The notes under the pieces: model-generated
Databases searched by the model: none
The model's input: only the letters and a program-made list of their open reading frames with translations
Told to the model about the DNA's origin: nothing
Source: Bidens hawaiensis
Taxonomy: Eukaryota; Streptophyta; Magnoliopsida; Asterales; Asteraceae
Assembly: GCA_021521415.1 (NCBI GenBank)
Contig: JAIQDT010003810.1
Coordinates: forward strand, 124,001 to 188,000
Direction: 5' to 3'
Length of the DNA: 64,000 nt
Made by a program: the position numbers and the translations under genes
Shown: positions 14,201 through 26,235 of the stretch, one piece after another
Layout: the number at the start of each line of letters is the position of its first letter
Numbering within the stretch: the first letter of the stretch is position 1

Positions 14201-16750
14201 AACATAACAATAGTAAACAATGACGTCATGAACCAGAATTCAGTCAATGATCATATGCATTATTACTATGTCATGAACCACAATTCAGTAAATTTTAACC
14301 ATGTGTTTGTTTAATATCTTTCAACTTTGATGCAATATAATAAAAAAATAACTCTCATAATAAATTATAAAGTCCTACTTTAATTATGTTGCAAAAACTC
14401 TTGAGATCAGTTTTGGGCGATCGTAGGTAACAGGGAAATCAACACTAACCAGATGATCAATGATAAGTAAGTCACTACTAATGAAAGCCAATGATTAGAA
14501 GTAACTAAATCACTGTTAACAAAGTTCATGCTAACAAAGTTTCTTATAATGATAACCAAATCAATTGCCAAGTGTCACACACTTTTATGAAGCATTGCAT
14601 TTTCAACTTACCATTGTGATGGTTTAAAACCTATAAAACGAAACTCTTTGGTCTGTTTTGGGAATTGTTTCATTCTGAATTATTCGATTAAAATTTCAAT
14701 GGTATGATTATTTTAATATCTAAAGTGATTTACACAAGCCAGATTTATTAAGATAACTAACTACATACTACAAAACCTACATCTCTAACAAAGGGTAAGA
14801 TAGTTATTTGATAGCAAAGCAAAGAGACAAGTAAACTGACCCATCATTTGATGACTGGAAACACACCAAGAGTCCTCCCAAAAATAAGTACTTCCACCGT
14901 TAAGATCCTTTTTTACTACATTACAAAAAGGATGCCGAGGCCATCAATATAATACAATTCTTTGTTATATCACACCATGACCCACAAATTTGTGTCACTA
15001 AAGAATCCCCAATGACCCCATGGATCACTTTGTGTACTCCTTTTGCCATGATGCAACCCACTACTAATCCTACCTTTTTAATTTTTGTCTAATTAAAACT
15101 TTGTCCCATTTAACGTAAGTTATGTCACGAACTGAGAAAATAATTTAGTATTTATTATAATTTGTTAGTATTTAACCGGGCCTTAAAAAGAGACAGGTCG
15201 TAAATACATAATTTCTACTGGTTAAAAACTTTTATTACAAAAATAAAAAGTTAACATAACAAGAAATAAGTGTTATACAATATAAACATCTTTCTCATAG
15301 ATGGTCCAAACACTCTCACTCCTAGTCTCATATTAGATGCCTTAATATCGATTTCAGCTATTTGATACGTTATTGAGACACCAATTTTCTTCGAATAAAC
15401 GGTCCTATATAAACATGGCAATTAAATACTCTATTATGTAAAACAGTTTTATTCACTAGAGTACCTTTTGTTCTTTATTCATTTTCACTTATTTCAATTT
15501 GTGTACCGTCACACTTTAATATGTCATTTCATTCGTTATAATAACTTTATGACTTGTGTGAAGTCTCTTGAGTTATTTTCATGTCTGTTGTTACGAACAT
15601 GAAAAGGGAGAAGATAAATATCTTCATAGAAGTTTATTTTGTGTTGTGGTTTATGTGGAAATGGAGCAATTGGTTCTCTACATTGATATGAAACAAAATA
15701 TTGTGTATATATATATTAATTTAATGTTATTCAGTTATTATATTGATAGTCATTTTAAATATCTAATCCTTAATGTTGTTTTTCTTAAATTATGAATAAA
15801 TTGCATTAAATTAGTTTATTATGTGATTATTAGTTTATTACATTTATAATAAAATGATGTATTCTGTTACTTTGCTTTACAAAATATGAGAATGACACCT
15901 TTATTATTTATTTTTTTAGCATGTTAGGTTTCATACTATTCTAATTATTACTCCAATATACATTAAAATTAATATACTATAATTAGATAAGTTAACAACG
16001 TAAATTTGATTTAAAAGTAGGATAAAAGGGTTAAATGAAGTTGCTATTAATACAATTCATAAGTTGATCCCACCTTGAGTTTTCTTACGTTTGCTGATCC
16101 CAACTCCTATAAACAAATAATTGCCTCAGCACTTGCATATTGACCTAACTCTACAACCCTACCCCACCCCCAGAAAAAGAAGAAAAAGAAAAATCACGGT
16201 GTTGTTTTCAGTTAATAGAATTTATAAAAGAAATATATAATTGACTGAAAAATAATATTTAAACAAATTGTTTTGTGTTTTCTAACATTACAAATAAGTC
16301 TACAAAGGTTTTATAAAATAAATATTACTTGGAGATGTTTTAAAATATAATATAAAAGGTATGAAATATTGTAAAATGTTACTTATTTCTATTAAAAATA
16401 CAAAGATATTTATACAATAGATAGACACTAGTGTGTAACTGACAAAGGAAATATTTACAATATCTTGAATAGTTAATATAAAAAAATATATGCAAGGGAG
16501 TAACATAAGGCTTTAAATTTGAGATTATAATTCTTTGATCAAAAGAAGATTGATGCATGATGTATGTTATTCTTTGATATATAATAACAAGAATTAATGT
16601 CCAATACATGATGAAACACGTTTATACATAACATATAAGTTAAGAGATTGTCTACGTGTTACAATACTGTAATCTCAAATTTGATTTTCTTTATGTTCTT
16701 TATATTTCACCACTTTGTATATTTCTTAATTTGGTAAGATAATATAAAAA
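11284..16750. other. AT-rich intergenic region without recognisable genes
   Basis: After the S18 3' UTR the sequence is AT-rich and holds only isolated ORFs of up to about 112 codons (longest 13588-13926 plus and 11932-12234 minus). None shows a domain I recognise or a splice context that would extend it. No tRNA, LTR pair or long repeat was seen. Confidence 0.5.
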
Positions 16751-16754
16751 AGGG

Positions 16755-17165
16755 GCAATTTCATATAATAGTAACCGAGTTTCAAAAGTGTTCTAATTAG
16801 GTCATTCAACTTTCATACTTTATTAAATTAAAGGTTTTAACATGTTTTTTTTATCGTTTTTCTTTTTATTTCACATAGGAAATCTTTTTATCTTTTTTTT
16901 ATGTTAACGTTGAGTTGCGACGTGGATTTTGTTTTTTATTTTTGAATTATAATATAATTAACGTTTTTTATTTTTTTTTAAAATATAACTACATATATTG
17001 AAAATTCCGACCCCCACATCTTATCTTCTATTTCATTCTTGAAGCATAAAAAATCGGTAAGACTCGATTTGAAGATTTAGTAACCCAATTTGAAAAAAAT
17101 ATGCAGAAGTGACCTAATTTGAACACTTTTGAAAGTTGATTACTATTCTATGAGATATATAGTGT
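16755..17165. mobile_element. MITE with about 50-bp terminal inverted repeats
   Basis: The left arm around 16760-16812 contains ttcaaaagtgttctaattag. The reverse complement of the right arm around 17105-17160 contains ttcaaaagtgttcaaattag, with the flanking words atagtaa and ggtcac/ggtcatt also paired. The interior is AT-rich and noncoding. The superfamily is not assigned because no clean target duplication was found. Confidence 0.6.
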
Positions 17166-17741
17166 CAATCTCTTTTTTCAAAACACAATTTTATAATTTT
17201 AAAATTTCATTGCTAACTATTTAATATTTTCTTTTGTCGACCCTTATAACTCATGAGTATCTAACATGGTGTGTTTTTGCCTTACAAAGTAATGGGTAAA
17301 TTACAATTTATAAGTCAAAATTACACGCACGCATAGGGTAAGGATTGTTTGCCTCTTGTGAGTTCTCTCTTTTTAAGTTTGATATATTTTTTTTTAATAT
17401 ATACCCATTGTATACGAATACGTACGTGACTATTTAAATCGTTTATTTTCATTAACCCTAAATCACAAAACACTCCTCTATCCAACAATCTCTATCAAGC
17501 CATCTTTGCCGCCATCGATCCACCAGTCGTCGACATCAACACTCCTTTGTCACCATCCCCGATGTCAACAACGAGCATCCATCAACTCACCGGAAAAACG
17601 CAGAACGTCACTCCCCTTGTTCACATGTTTGCTTTAGCAATTGATCAATTAAAGTTTGAAATTGATCAAATTAATCATTAGTTCATCAAAACAAAGACAT
17701 TTGGATCTTCAATTGAATCAATTTTTGACTTGAGCATATTT

Positions 17742-17960
17742 GGTTTTAACCTTGAAAGGAATAGGTTTAACATTGAACGTTTTAGGTTTTAACCTTGAAA
17801 GTAATAGGTTTTACCGTTGAACGTTTTAGGTTTTAACCTTGAAAGTATTATGTTTTAACCTTGAACGTATTAGGTTTTAACCTTGAATGTTTTAAGCTTT
17901 AAGCTTGATCGTATTAGGTTTTGGAATGCGCCTTGAGTGTATTATTTTTAACGTTGAGCG
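17742..17960. repeat. 22-bp tandem repeat, about ten units
   Basis: Units of the form GTTTTAACCTTGAACGTATT(AG) follow each other every 22 bp. Early copies alternate between a CCTTGAAAGTAATAG variant and a TTGAACGTTTTAG variant, so the array looks like a 44-bp dimer that decays toward the right end. There is no ORF. Confidence 0.8.
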
Positions 17961-20600
17961 TACGTGATTCGTTTACCTAATGTACGTTAATCGGTTATTA
18001 TACGTTAACTCACCCATATGTGTGTTGTGTGTAAACTGTATTATAAAGCATTTGACTAGGACATGTTAAAAGTTTTTTTAATTTTAAGAATTTATTCATA
18101 TGGTACAATACTTGATACATTTAATTTAAGTAACTATAACTTTTTAAATGAGTAAAATGGTCTTTTAGTCACTATTCCACCACATTCAATTCACATCATT
18201 CAATCCATAGAGTTTAATATTTATTAATTAGTTTTATTTCATAATTTAATTTTAAATATCTTTTATTCAGTTTTCTTTTAATAATATTTATTGGTCGGGT
18301 CGAGCAGCATGTAGCGTTTTAACAAGCCAACGAAAAGGATTATTTTGGTTTAAGTCAAAACAGGTTCGGGTTAAAATAAGTTTGGATAGATATATCCGTC
18401 TATTGTTATTGCATTAACAGTGATATGATAAATCTTTTCGCTTTACCGTAAACCTCACAACAAGCTCAAATACTAGTATTATATAATAGACCACTTATCT
18501 CAAGAATCAAGGTAACATAAACAACTCCCACGTTATGCACAAGCATTACTAAAATATATTTGACGGGTCAGTGACGCAATGCTGCTACCAAGCGTCGAAC
18601 TGACCAAAGTTTCTGTTAATTTTTAGTCAAAATATATGTAAATACAATCATAGTTGGTGCATACACAATAAAATACTACCTAGTTTCTTACATAAAATAA
18701 TAGTTGATAATAATAATTTTTAGTTGCAAGGAATATATATACTTATTCTGTCAACCACTATGTATCAGTTAATAAATCATAAGAGCTTCTACGTTCTATC
18801 ATTCTATGTTTTCATGTAGAACTTAATATTATGTTTATCTCTATGGATAAGAACTCTGTCTTCATCAGTTTAACTCTCATAAGTCATAAGTCATAACCAT
18901 TAAGGGAGTAGTCTTCAGTAGCAACTACCTTCAATATAATTACTCTTCAGTAGGAACTTTTTCTTGAATAACGTTTGGAACCACCTCAATAACTGGGCAA
19001 ACTTTTCTGAAACAATATGTTAATTGTTCATATTTATTTTGATACTCCAGACCTAACTCATTAAATAACACCATCAATGAGGAAACTCACCATTGTTGGA
19101 AAAACCCCTTCAGTCGGGTACTTCGAACTTGAAACCTTAAAATCTTAAGCATTAACCATAATTCTCATTTCTCATGTCATTGAACCAGAAAACAACTACA
19201 TTCTTCGGTAGGAACTGTATATTCTTCAGTGGTAAACGTCTTATATTTTATAACTAGTTTTCTAATTATTAGATTATATATTTATCCCAACAATTTTAAT
19301 ACAGTTTTGAAGGTTCACACTATCTACAAATCTACACTCTTGAAACTTAATTACTCTATAATACCTAGCTTTTAAATGCGTCTACTTCTTATCTTTATGT
19401 AAATGCCCCTAATGATAATCACTACTACATAGTAAATGGGCCTATGGGGCACACCCTCTAAATATTACCCGATTTACTGTTACTAAATTCGACGTCCTCT
19501 CACCATTATGAGTCCAGTAATATTTTATTAGCATTATAAATGTTCATTAAATAATACTCCTATTGTTACGTATATTACTACGTACTATTTTTGTTTCAAG
19601 TAACTTATATTATTTATTATGTCTACTCTGTTCCCTTTGGTAACATTGAATACATTTTTGACGGGGACTGATTTAATGGTGCTATCGAGGCCCCCACTGA
19701 AATTATTCTCGACACATACAAAATTTTCAATATTTTAAGCAACCAACCCATTCTTTAATATTTGGGAGGCCCCTCCAAGTGATCAACAAGCCGAGACAAG
19801 AGGTAGATAGATACAAAGAGAGAGAGTATGTGTGAGGCATGAATCTAAACAACCTTAAAGGGTTAAACATTTCACCTTTTAAGTTTTGGCTAAAACAAGT
19901 TAAATTGATTAGATGACTAATATGTTTTTTTGGTGGATTAATCAATTGATTTACACTTATGCCTTTTGAGTTTAACGTCATAAAAAAATAAACATTCTAA
20001 AATGGTCATATATGAACCAATCAGAAGGGGAGATACTTAATACCCCCATCAACCATGTTTTCATGATCATACTAAGCAATTGCATTAACGGAACTAGCTT
20101 GGAGTTGAGTAAGCATTGTCGTAGTGAAATCATCCTAGGTGAGGAAGTATGAACACTGATGCTAACCATTGAACTACCATAATGGTCCGTCATCAAATGA
20201 TTCAATTACATAGGGAAACCGTTCGTCGCCATAGATCGCGTAAGAGAGAAAATATTGTTCAACTTGAGAGATCTATAGGGCGGGATTAGATCCGTAAAAA
20301 GAGGTAATTGTGGATGCTTCCACAAGAGTTCTTCCAAAGCCATCTAGGCTAAGGCTCAACGAAAGCACCAATTGATACGGTTTATTTGAGACAACTAGCA
20401 AATCACCTAAAACACAAGATAAAGAGGAAATGAAACAAAATAATTATTCTCTGATTATTATCAAAAAGTTCAACGGTGTTTAAAAAAACAAAAAAAAATA
20501 GGAAACATAATCAAACTAGAAAACACATTAATAATTAAAATGAAATAACTTGTAGATAAAGAAATAATATTCTTGATAATATTTGAATAAGATCCATCCA
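17961..20600. other. AT-rich intergenic, nothing recognised
   Basis: No coding region with recognisable similarity. Short fragments recur (ttcagtaggaact near 18950 and 19210), and caccaattgatacgg near 20370 resembles words seen in degraded plant retroelements. No element can be delimited. Confidence 0.4.
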
Positions 20601-20689
20601 AATCTTTTTAATCTTCATAACGACTCGGCTTACGGGTCTCTCTTTTAGATCGGGTCCGTTGTGCTATTTGGATCGTATCAAGATGACAA

Positions 20690-20920
20690 CTCCAAGTGTT
20701 GGAGCATAGCACTAGAAGCAGTGGTGGCAATACCAACAATCGGTCGAGTAGTAGCAGCAACATGAGCAAAAGGAACAATAGTAGTAGTAGGGCCCGTAGG
20801 GGTAGCATTAACAATAAGTCAATAATAGTACCAAAAATGACGGTAGAAGTAGTAGTAATGTAGTAGTAGCACTAGTAGTGATAGTAACAACAATAACAGT
20901 ATTAGCAGTCGTAGATGTAG
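20690..20920. repeat. degenerate AGT/GTA trinucleotide tract
   Basis: Runs of agtagtagtagc and interrupted variants extend over about 200 bp. They run directly into the trinucleotide-rich tail of the SINE-like copy at 20921. Low-complexity ORFs across it are artefacts. Confidence 0.6.
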
Positions 20921-21065
20921 CAATTATAGTAGTCGTCGTCGTTATCATCATCATCATCTTACTTAGTAAATCCGATAAATAACAAAGCTATATAGGGTTT
21001 GAGGAGGATAAGATATAGACAACTTTATCTTTATCCGAAGAAATAGAGGTATTTTGCTAGTAGTA
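20921..21065 (-). mobile_element. SINE-like retroposon copy, degenerate
   Basis: Words caaagctata, gtttgaggaggataagat, acaactttatcttta and agaaatagagg align in order with the copy at 49861-49998. The orientation is minus, with the trinucleotide tail (reverse complement of cgtcgtcgttatcatcatca) on the left. It is more diverged than the second copy, and no target duplication is visible. Confidence 0.55.
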
Positions 21066-21399
21066 TTAACAATATTACGAACTTAATATCCGGTTGGTCG
21101 TCTGTCTTCATGCATGTGGACGAGTTTGTTTATGCTAGGGAGTGGATGAAGATAAAGGGTAGGACCCATAGGTCTTTTTTATTATTTGTTTTATTAATTT
21201 TTCATTAATATATATTGGATGGGTCCAAGGAGATTTTTATATTCATTTTTCTTTTTAAACAAGGGGTATAATATTTGATCCACACTAAACATAATTATTA
21301 ATGAACATCAATACTAGAGACAAAGAGTGTCTTAACTTTTAATTTCACTAATTATAATAACAATAGCAATAATTGTAATAATAATAGTAATATTGGTAT

Positions 21400-21440
21400 T
21401 AAATAATAATAATAATAATAATAACAATAATAATAATAAA
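21400..21440. repeat. AAT microsatellite
   Basis: A run of aataataataat with one aac interruption, in an AT-rich context. Confidence 0.85.
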
Positions 21441-21587
21441 ATAACTAAAAACAAAAATAAAGCATTGTTGTATGTTTTAACTGTACAGTTTTAAGAGGAG
21501 GAGGTATATACAACGTTTAATATTGTGCACCAAATCACGTCAATTATAGATCAAATAAGTCCAAAATAATATCATTACAATATTTCT

Positions 21588-21622
21588 TTCCTTTTTCTTT
21601 TTCTTTTTCTTTTTCTTTTCTA
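21588..21622. repeat. TTTTCT hexanucleotide microsatellite
   Basis: Five or more tandem copies of ctttttctttttct words. Confidence 0.85.
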
Positions 21623-21854
21623 CAAAATCATTACAAGGATAGTGGAATGGTAAAACGAAAGCTGATATAAAGTTTAAAAACAAAAATAAATAAAATAAAA
21701 AACACAAGAATAATTATTCACGATAGGTTGCTAAAATTACAATCCAACCAAATCGAACTCTTTTATCAAAATTCCCATCTTGTGCTCGTGAATATGAAGA
21801 CAGTACAAACTTCAACACCGAAAACCAAGGGGCAAAATAGTCCCTTCACGTGAT

Positions 21855-23412
21855 TTAGTTCATCATCAATCCATCCAAAATCATTTCTTGGCATCTGCAT
21901 TCTTCACTGCAGAAAGCCTTGTCACCCGTGTGTAACAATAAATAACTTTTAAAGTTATTAAAATGATCATTAAATATTCTATTTATTTAATAAAAGTAAT
22001 TGAAATAAAAACCATTAAAATTTAACATCAAAATAATTAAATAAATATTCCTAAATACGATGCATAAAACTATAAAAGAATGAACGACTCAAGTCATCAT
22101 TAACTCGGACTTGAGCAGGTAACAAGATGAGTCAAATCGAGTCAACTCTTCTTGACTCAGTTGGTGACAATACAAGTCAAGTTAACTCGGCTAAATATTA
22201 TCAATCGAGCGAGCATGAACTAAGCTCGTATTCGTCTAACTTCCAACTCGCCGCTCATGGCTCGATAGTTAAACTCATTTTATCTAAATTTTAATTATTT
22301 CCCAAGTATCAAGCCTCATATAACATATTAAGAAAACCATCTTATTACACAAGTTATACAATTTTAAAGTAAGACAATAATTAAACTACCAACAACCAAG
22401 ATATAGAATCTATTTTTTACGACTAAAATCATATTGAGTTTTTATACAAGCTAGCTACTTTCGGTTTAAACTCGGCTCAATCACTAAACGAGTAATCAGG
22501 CTAAAACATCTAACGATACCTAAACGAGCTAAGAGTCACGAGCTATCATATCCTGGACCCATCGATAGGCCACTAGGTGTGTAAAGTATCAACCAATAAT
22601 TTGTAACAAATACAAAATACTATTCCACTTGTATAACCAAAACTCAATCATGATTAATTAATTAAAACTGTTTAATTTTTGTAACATACAATATTTGGAA
22701 ATTTGGACTTACCCATAAATAAGTATATCATTACCCTCTTCAAGATTCATGTGTGACAAAAGCTTAAAAAACTCTCACAAACCGGTTTCGGACCAGGCTT
22801 CTTCAATTCGGGCAACCCGATTACACAATTATCATAAATATGAGTCGTTTTCGGGTTCGGGCCATGCGACACCACCCGGGTATACTCTTCCGATAGCTCC
22901 ATTTCTTTCAACGACAAAGGACCCGTAAAACTCCGGGGCGACCCGAACCCGGTACCCGACCCGGCAGAAAAATGAGGACTACGTGTTTTAATCCCGTAAT
23001 CACCGCAAAATTCAGGAATCTGAATCTTCAAATTCGAAGCAAACAGAATCTTGCCGCTGATTGTGTTGGGCTTTTGATCAGTTTCATCGGGTCGTTGTTC
23101 GATTAACGCCAACGCGATGCCTTCCGGGTCAAGTTTTTCCGACGGGTTTTTTGCCGGGATGACCCGGTTTGTAGCGGGTTGAAATGGGTTGTCCAGAATA
23201 GAAGTGGGTGATGATTCGGAGCATTTGGGGGAGAATAAGTTGTTGAAGAAAGATGAAACGGGTCGGGTCGGGTTTTGATCGGCCAGGAATAATAATATTA
23301 TTATTATTCGGGTTGTTTGGGAGTCAGAAATAATAATAAATAATAAAATTAAAAGGTTTCTTGTACTTCCATGGGTCAAGAGAAACAAGAAGTGATTCGG
23401 ATTAAAACCCAA
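21855..23412 (-). pseudogene. FLZ (DUF581) zinc-finger protein gene, disrupted
   Basis: FCS-like zinc finger proteins are plant adaptors of SnRK1 signalling that carry a C-terminal C2-C2 finger. Exon 1 (23412 to about 22713) encodes the family motifs in order: TRPVSSFFNNLF, SSPTSILD, EGIALALIE, ASNLKIQIP, DYGIKTRS, SLKEMELSEEYT, SHGPNPKTTHIYDNC and ESFLSFCHT. Just after the first Cys pair a TGA is met; one frame over, NLEEGNDIYLF continues to a good donor (GGTAAG, 22713/22712). Exon 2 (21925-21855) supplies GDKAFCSEECRCQEM and a stop. The finger therefore exists in two pieces with a net -1 frameshift around 22747-22755. The expected AG before exon 2 reads CGG, so the acceptor also looks lost. 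The first Met at 23412 is the farthest upstream; its hydrophobic N-terminus, read from TTATTATT repeats, is doubtful. Confidence 0.8.
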
Positions 23413-23519
23413 GTGTTTGTGACGAAATTAAGGTTGGATTTTTTGTGTTTTAGTCTACCCATTAGATCAAGAGTTTGGGGATAGATATGTTGATTTGTTG
23501 AGTTTAAGGAGCAACAAGT

Positions 23520-23660
23520 GTGTTCTTGGAGATGTCGACACTGTTAGATGAGAGAGAGTGAGAGGACGAGAGAGAGTAAGAGGTGTCTAGTTTTGGTTGA
23601 AGAGGTTTTTGGAGTTTGAAGGCATTTTAAAAAGAGAAGAGACAGGAGAGAGAGTAAAGA
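23520..23660. repeat. GA-rich low-complexity tract upstream of FLZ gene
   Basis: Interrupted gagagaga runs, which read CT-rich on the FLZ coding strand, lie 110-250 bp upstream of the FLZ ATG. CT-rich leaders are common in plant promoters, but no TATA box can be fixed here. Confidence 0.45.
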
Positions 23661-23725
23661 TTTGTTTGGGGTACGATAAAGATGATCAATTATGGAATCC
23701 TATCTAAGAAAAATGTAAGAAATAA

Positions 23726-24111
23726 GGGTGAGGGGTGTGGGGGGCTTTAATGGGGGCTCCAACCAATAATATTATGACGTGTGGCAGAGAGAGAAACTGG
23801 ATAAGGGGGTGTTGGAGCCCCCGTTGGAGCCCCTGGCCCTGGTGTGGGAGGCTTTAATGAGGGCTTTAATGGGGTATAATTATATAGGAAAAATATTTTT
23901 TTTTGGGTTTGTTCGGCTCCCAACGGTCAAAAAACCATCAAATCCCGTGCTTTTCTCTCTCTTCTCCCGCTAACCCCATCACGCCTGCATGTTTTTTCGC
24001 GCTAGCGCCCCGTTAGCGCCCCCGCTAGCGCCCCGGTGGTGTGGTGTTAGCGCCTGGGGGCGCGAGCGGAGGGGCTCTAGCGCCCCCGTTAAAGCCCCAC
24101 ACCCCTCAGCC
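23726..24111. mobile_element. PIF/Harbinger-type MITE, TAA target duplication
   Basis: The left terminus GGGTGAGGGGTGTGG pairs with the reverse complement of the right terminus GGCTGAGGGGTGTGG, and similarity continues inward (ctttaatggggg versus ctttaacggggg). TAA flanks both ends (23723-23725 and 24112-24114). The 386-bp interior is GC-rich, with repeated gctagcgcccc and ggagcccc words, and is noncoding. It lies 24 bp from the left end of the autonomous-type element at 24136. Confidence 0.8.
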
Positions 24112-24135
24112 TAACGTATATGGACCACACTATAA

Positions 24136-26232
24136 GGGTGTGTATAGTGGGCGGGAATAAGGGGTGAAGAGGGACGATTTTTTGGAGGAACACCGTCCTC
24201 TTCGGCGATAATTGGGCGAAAAGGGGCGGGGACGGCATATATTTGTCGCTGCGGAGAAGGAAAGAAAATAATATAATAATAATAATTCCGTTGGGTAACG
24301 GCTATTTATAAAAAAAATTAATTTAAAAACTTAATATATATATATATATATCAAACTTTATCTAACCATTTTCATCTTATCATACACAAACACAAACATA
24401 AAAATACCAATCATTTTTATTATTGTCATACTTCTTCAAACTTAATGAGTTCCCTGGATTCCACGAACTCTGCCGAGATTTTGGATCAATTAATAAACGA
24501 GAGTCGAAGAATTCATCAGATTCACCGACAAGTGGCGGAAGAGCATTTAGAGGTCACGAACGCGGTTCGAGCTGTCGTCAATAACATGGTGTCCGGCTCT
24601 GCTCCATCTACGGCACCACGTAGACGGTCATATATCCTTCGGGATCGTACGCAAGCGAACGCTCGTTTGATGAAGGACTACTTCGACGACTCACCTACAT
24701 TTAACGACGGTATGTTTCGACGTCGTTTTTGGATGTCCAAGCGTTTATTTTTGCGCATCGTTGGAGATATGGAGCGGGAGTATGAGTATTGTCAACAGAA
24801 ACTCGATGCAAGAGGATATTTAGGATTCTCCGCCATCCAAAAGTGTACTTCGGCTATACGCATCCTCTCATACGGCAACACGACCGATATCAATGACGAG
24901 TATTTAAAGATGGCTGAGAAAACAATGAGAGATGCGTTAGAGAATTTTTGCATCGGTAATATTTAAATTGTTTGTATTAACTGTTGTTTTTAATATAAAT
25001 ATTGTTTAATAATATATTTGTATAGGGATAATACAATTATACTCTTGTCGTTATCTGAGGATTCCTACTTCAAACAACCTGACTCGCATATATGATGACA
25101 CGAAAGCAAACATTATTTTCCAGGAATGATCAGGAGTATAGATTGCATGCATTGGAAGTGGGCCAACTGTCCAACCGCATTGCGAGGCAATACACTCGTG
25201 GTGACCATGGAGTGCCAACAGTTAGTCTTCAAGCCATTTGTTCACACGACCTCTGGATTTGGTCAGCCTTCTTCGGCTCAGTCGGGTCCAACAACGACAT
25301 AAACGTTCTCAACGCGTCACCCGTGTTAGAGTATTACATCAGCCGTAGCATACCGGTCTTACCGTTTTATGCCAACGATACCTTCTATCGTCACAAATAC
25401 TATTTGGGAGATGGGATATATCCAGAGTACTCGATCATCGTCAAGACGTTTCAAGACCCTATCGAAGAAAAAAGAGATTATTTTAAGAATAAGCAAGAGT
25501 CTGCGAGAAAGGATATCGAGAGGTGTTTCGGGGTTCTAAAAAAACGTTGGCATTATGTGAAAAACCTTGTCGTGTATGGACGTTGGCAAAAATGAGCGAT
25601 GCCATGTATACGTGTATCATATTGCATAATATGATTTTAGAAAACGAGGGAAAAGCAATATGTCAACACTATATACTAGGAAGCGTTCCAGAACAGTTCC
25701 CTGAACCAACCCAAGAACAACGAACGTATAACATTCACCAGCTCACATCAAGTGATATACATAACCAACTGAAGGCGGATTTGGTTCAACACGTGTGGGA
25801 TAATCGTCCCGTTGAGGAGGAGGACGAAGACGAGGACGAGGACGAAGACGAGTAGGAGGACGATGACGAGGACGGGGACGAAGACGAAGATGAAGAAGAA
25901 TAGATTAGTTTTTTTATAGAAATTTTTATGTGTATTTTTATTTTGGTGTGTTTTTTTATTATAATTTATTTTTATTATTCGTGTATTTTTTGTAGTTATG
26001 TTTTTTTTGTATTTCTTTTTAATTTTAATGCATTTTTATTTAATTATTTAAATAAATTGGTTTTTATTTAATTAGTTTAATTATAAAAAGAAAATAATAA
26101 AAAAACACACTGTGGCCCCAACTTGTAGCCCCTACACCATTACACCCCAAAAACAAATTTTCACTCCATGCTGACTGGGCGCCACGTGTCACAATTCGCC
26201 CCCAATTGTAGCCACTCCACTACACATAGCCT
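24136..26232 (+). mobile_element. PIF/Harbinger DNA transposon (2.1 kb)
   Basis: The left terminus GGGTGTGTATAGTGG and the reverse complement of the right terminus AGGCTATGTGTAGTGG form inverted repeats. TAA is duplicated at 24133-24135 and 26233-26235, matching the PIF/Harbinger target preference. The interior encodes a DDE_Tnp_4-type transposase. No second ORF (Myb/SANT-like partner) that autonomous PIF/Harbinger elements normally carry is present. With a defective transposase and no partner, this copy should be immobile by itself. Confidence 0.85.
24445..25903 (+). pseudogene. PIF/Harbinger transposase (HARBI1-like), frameshifted
   Basis: The N-terminal exon 24445-24955 encodes a leader plus FRRRFWMSKRLFLRIVGDME and LGFSAIQKCTSAIRILSYGN, which are hallmarks of plant Harbinger transposases. 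A 70-bp GT-AG intron (24956-25025) leads into IIQLYSCRYLRIPTSNNLTR. The catalytic core follows in pieces: PGMIRSIDCMHWKWANCP (first Asp), TRGDHGVPTVSLQ..SNNDINVL (second Asp), DIERCFGVLKKRW (Glu), then MSDAMYTCIILHNMI. Single-base deficits shift the frame near 25096, at about 25187 and at about 25565 (a CC where CCC is expected). The acidic tail is cut by TAG at 25853-25855, with the same frame continuing acidic to a TAG at 25901-25903. The enzyme would bind the terminal repeats and cut DNA if intact. Confidence 0.85.
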
Positions 26233-26235
26233 TAA

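Noticed and set aside
20608..20814. Leu-rich minus-strand ORF resembling a membrane segment
   Set aside because: Arises from the AGT/GTA trinucleotide tract.
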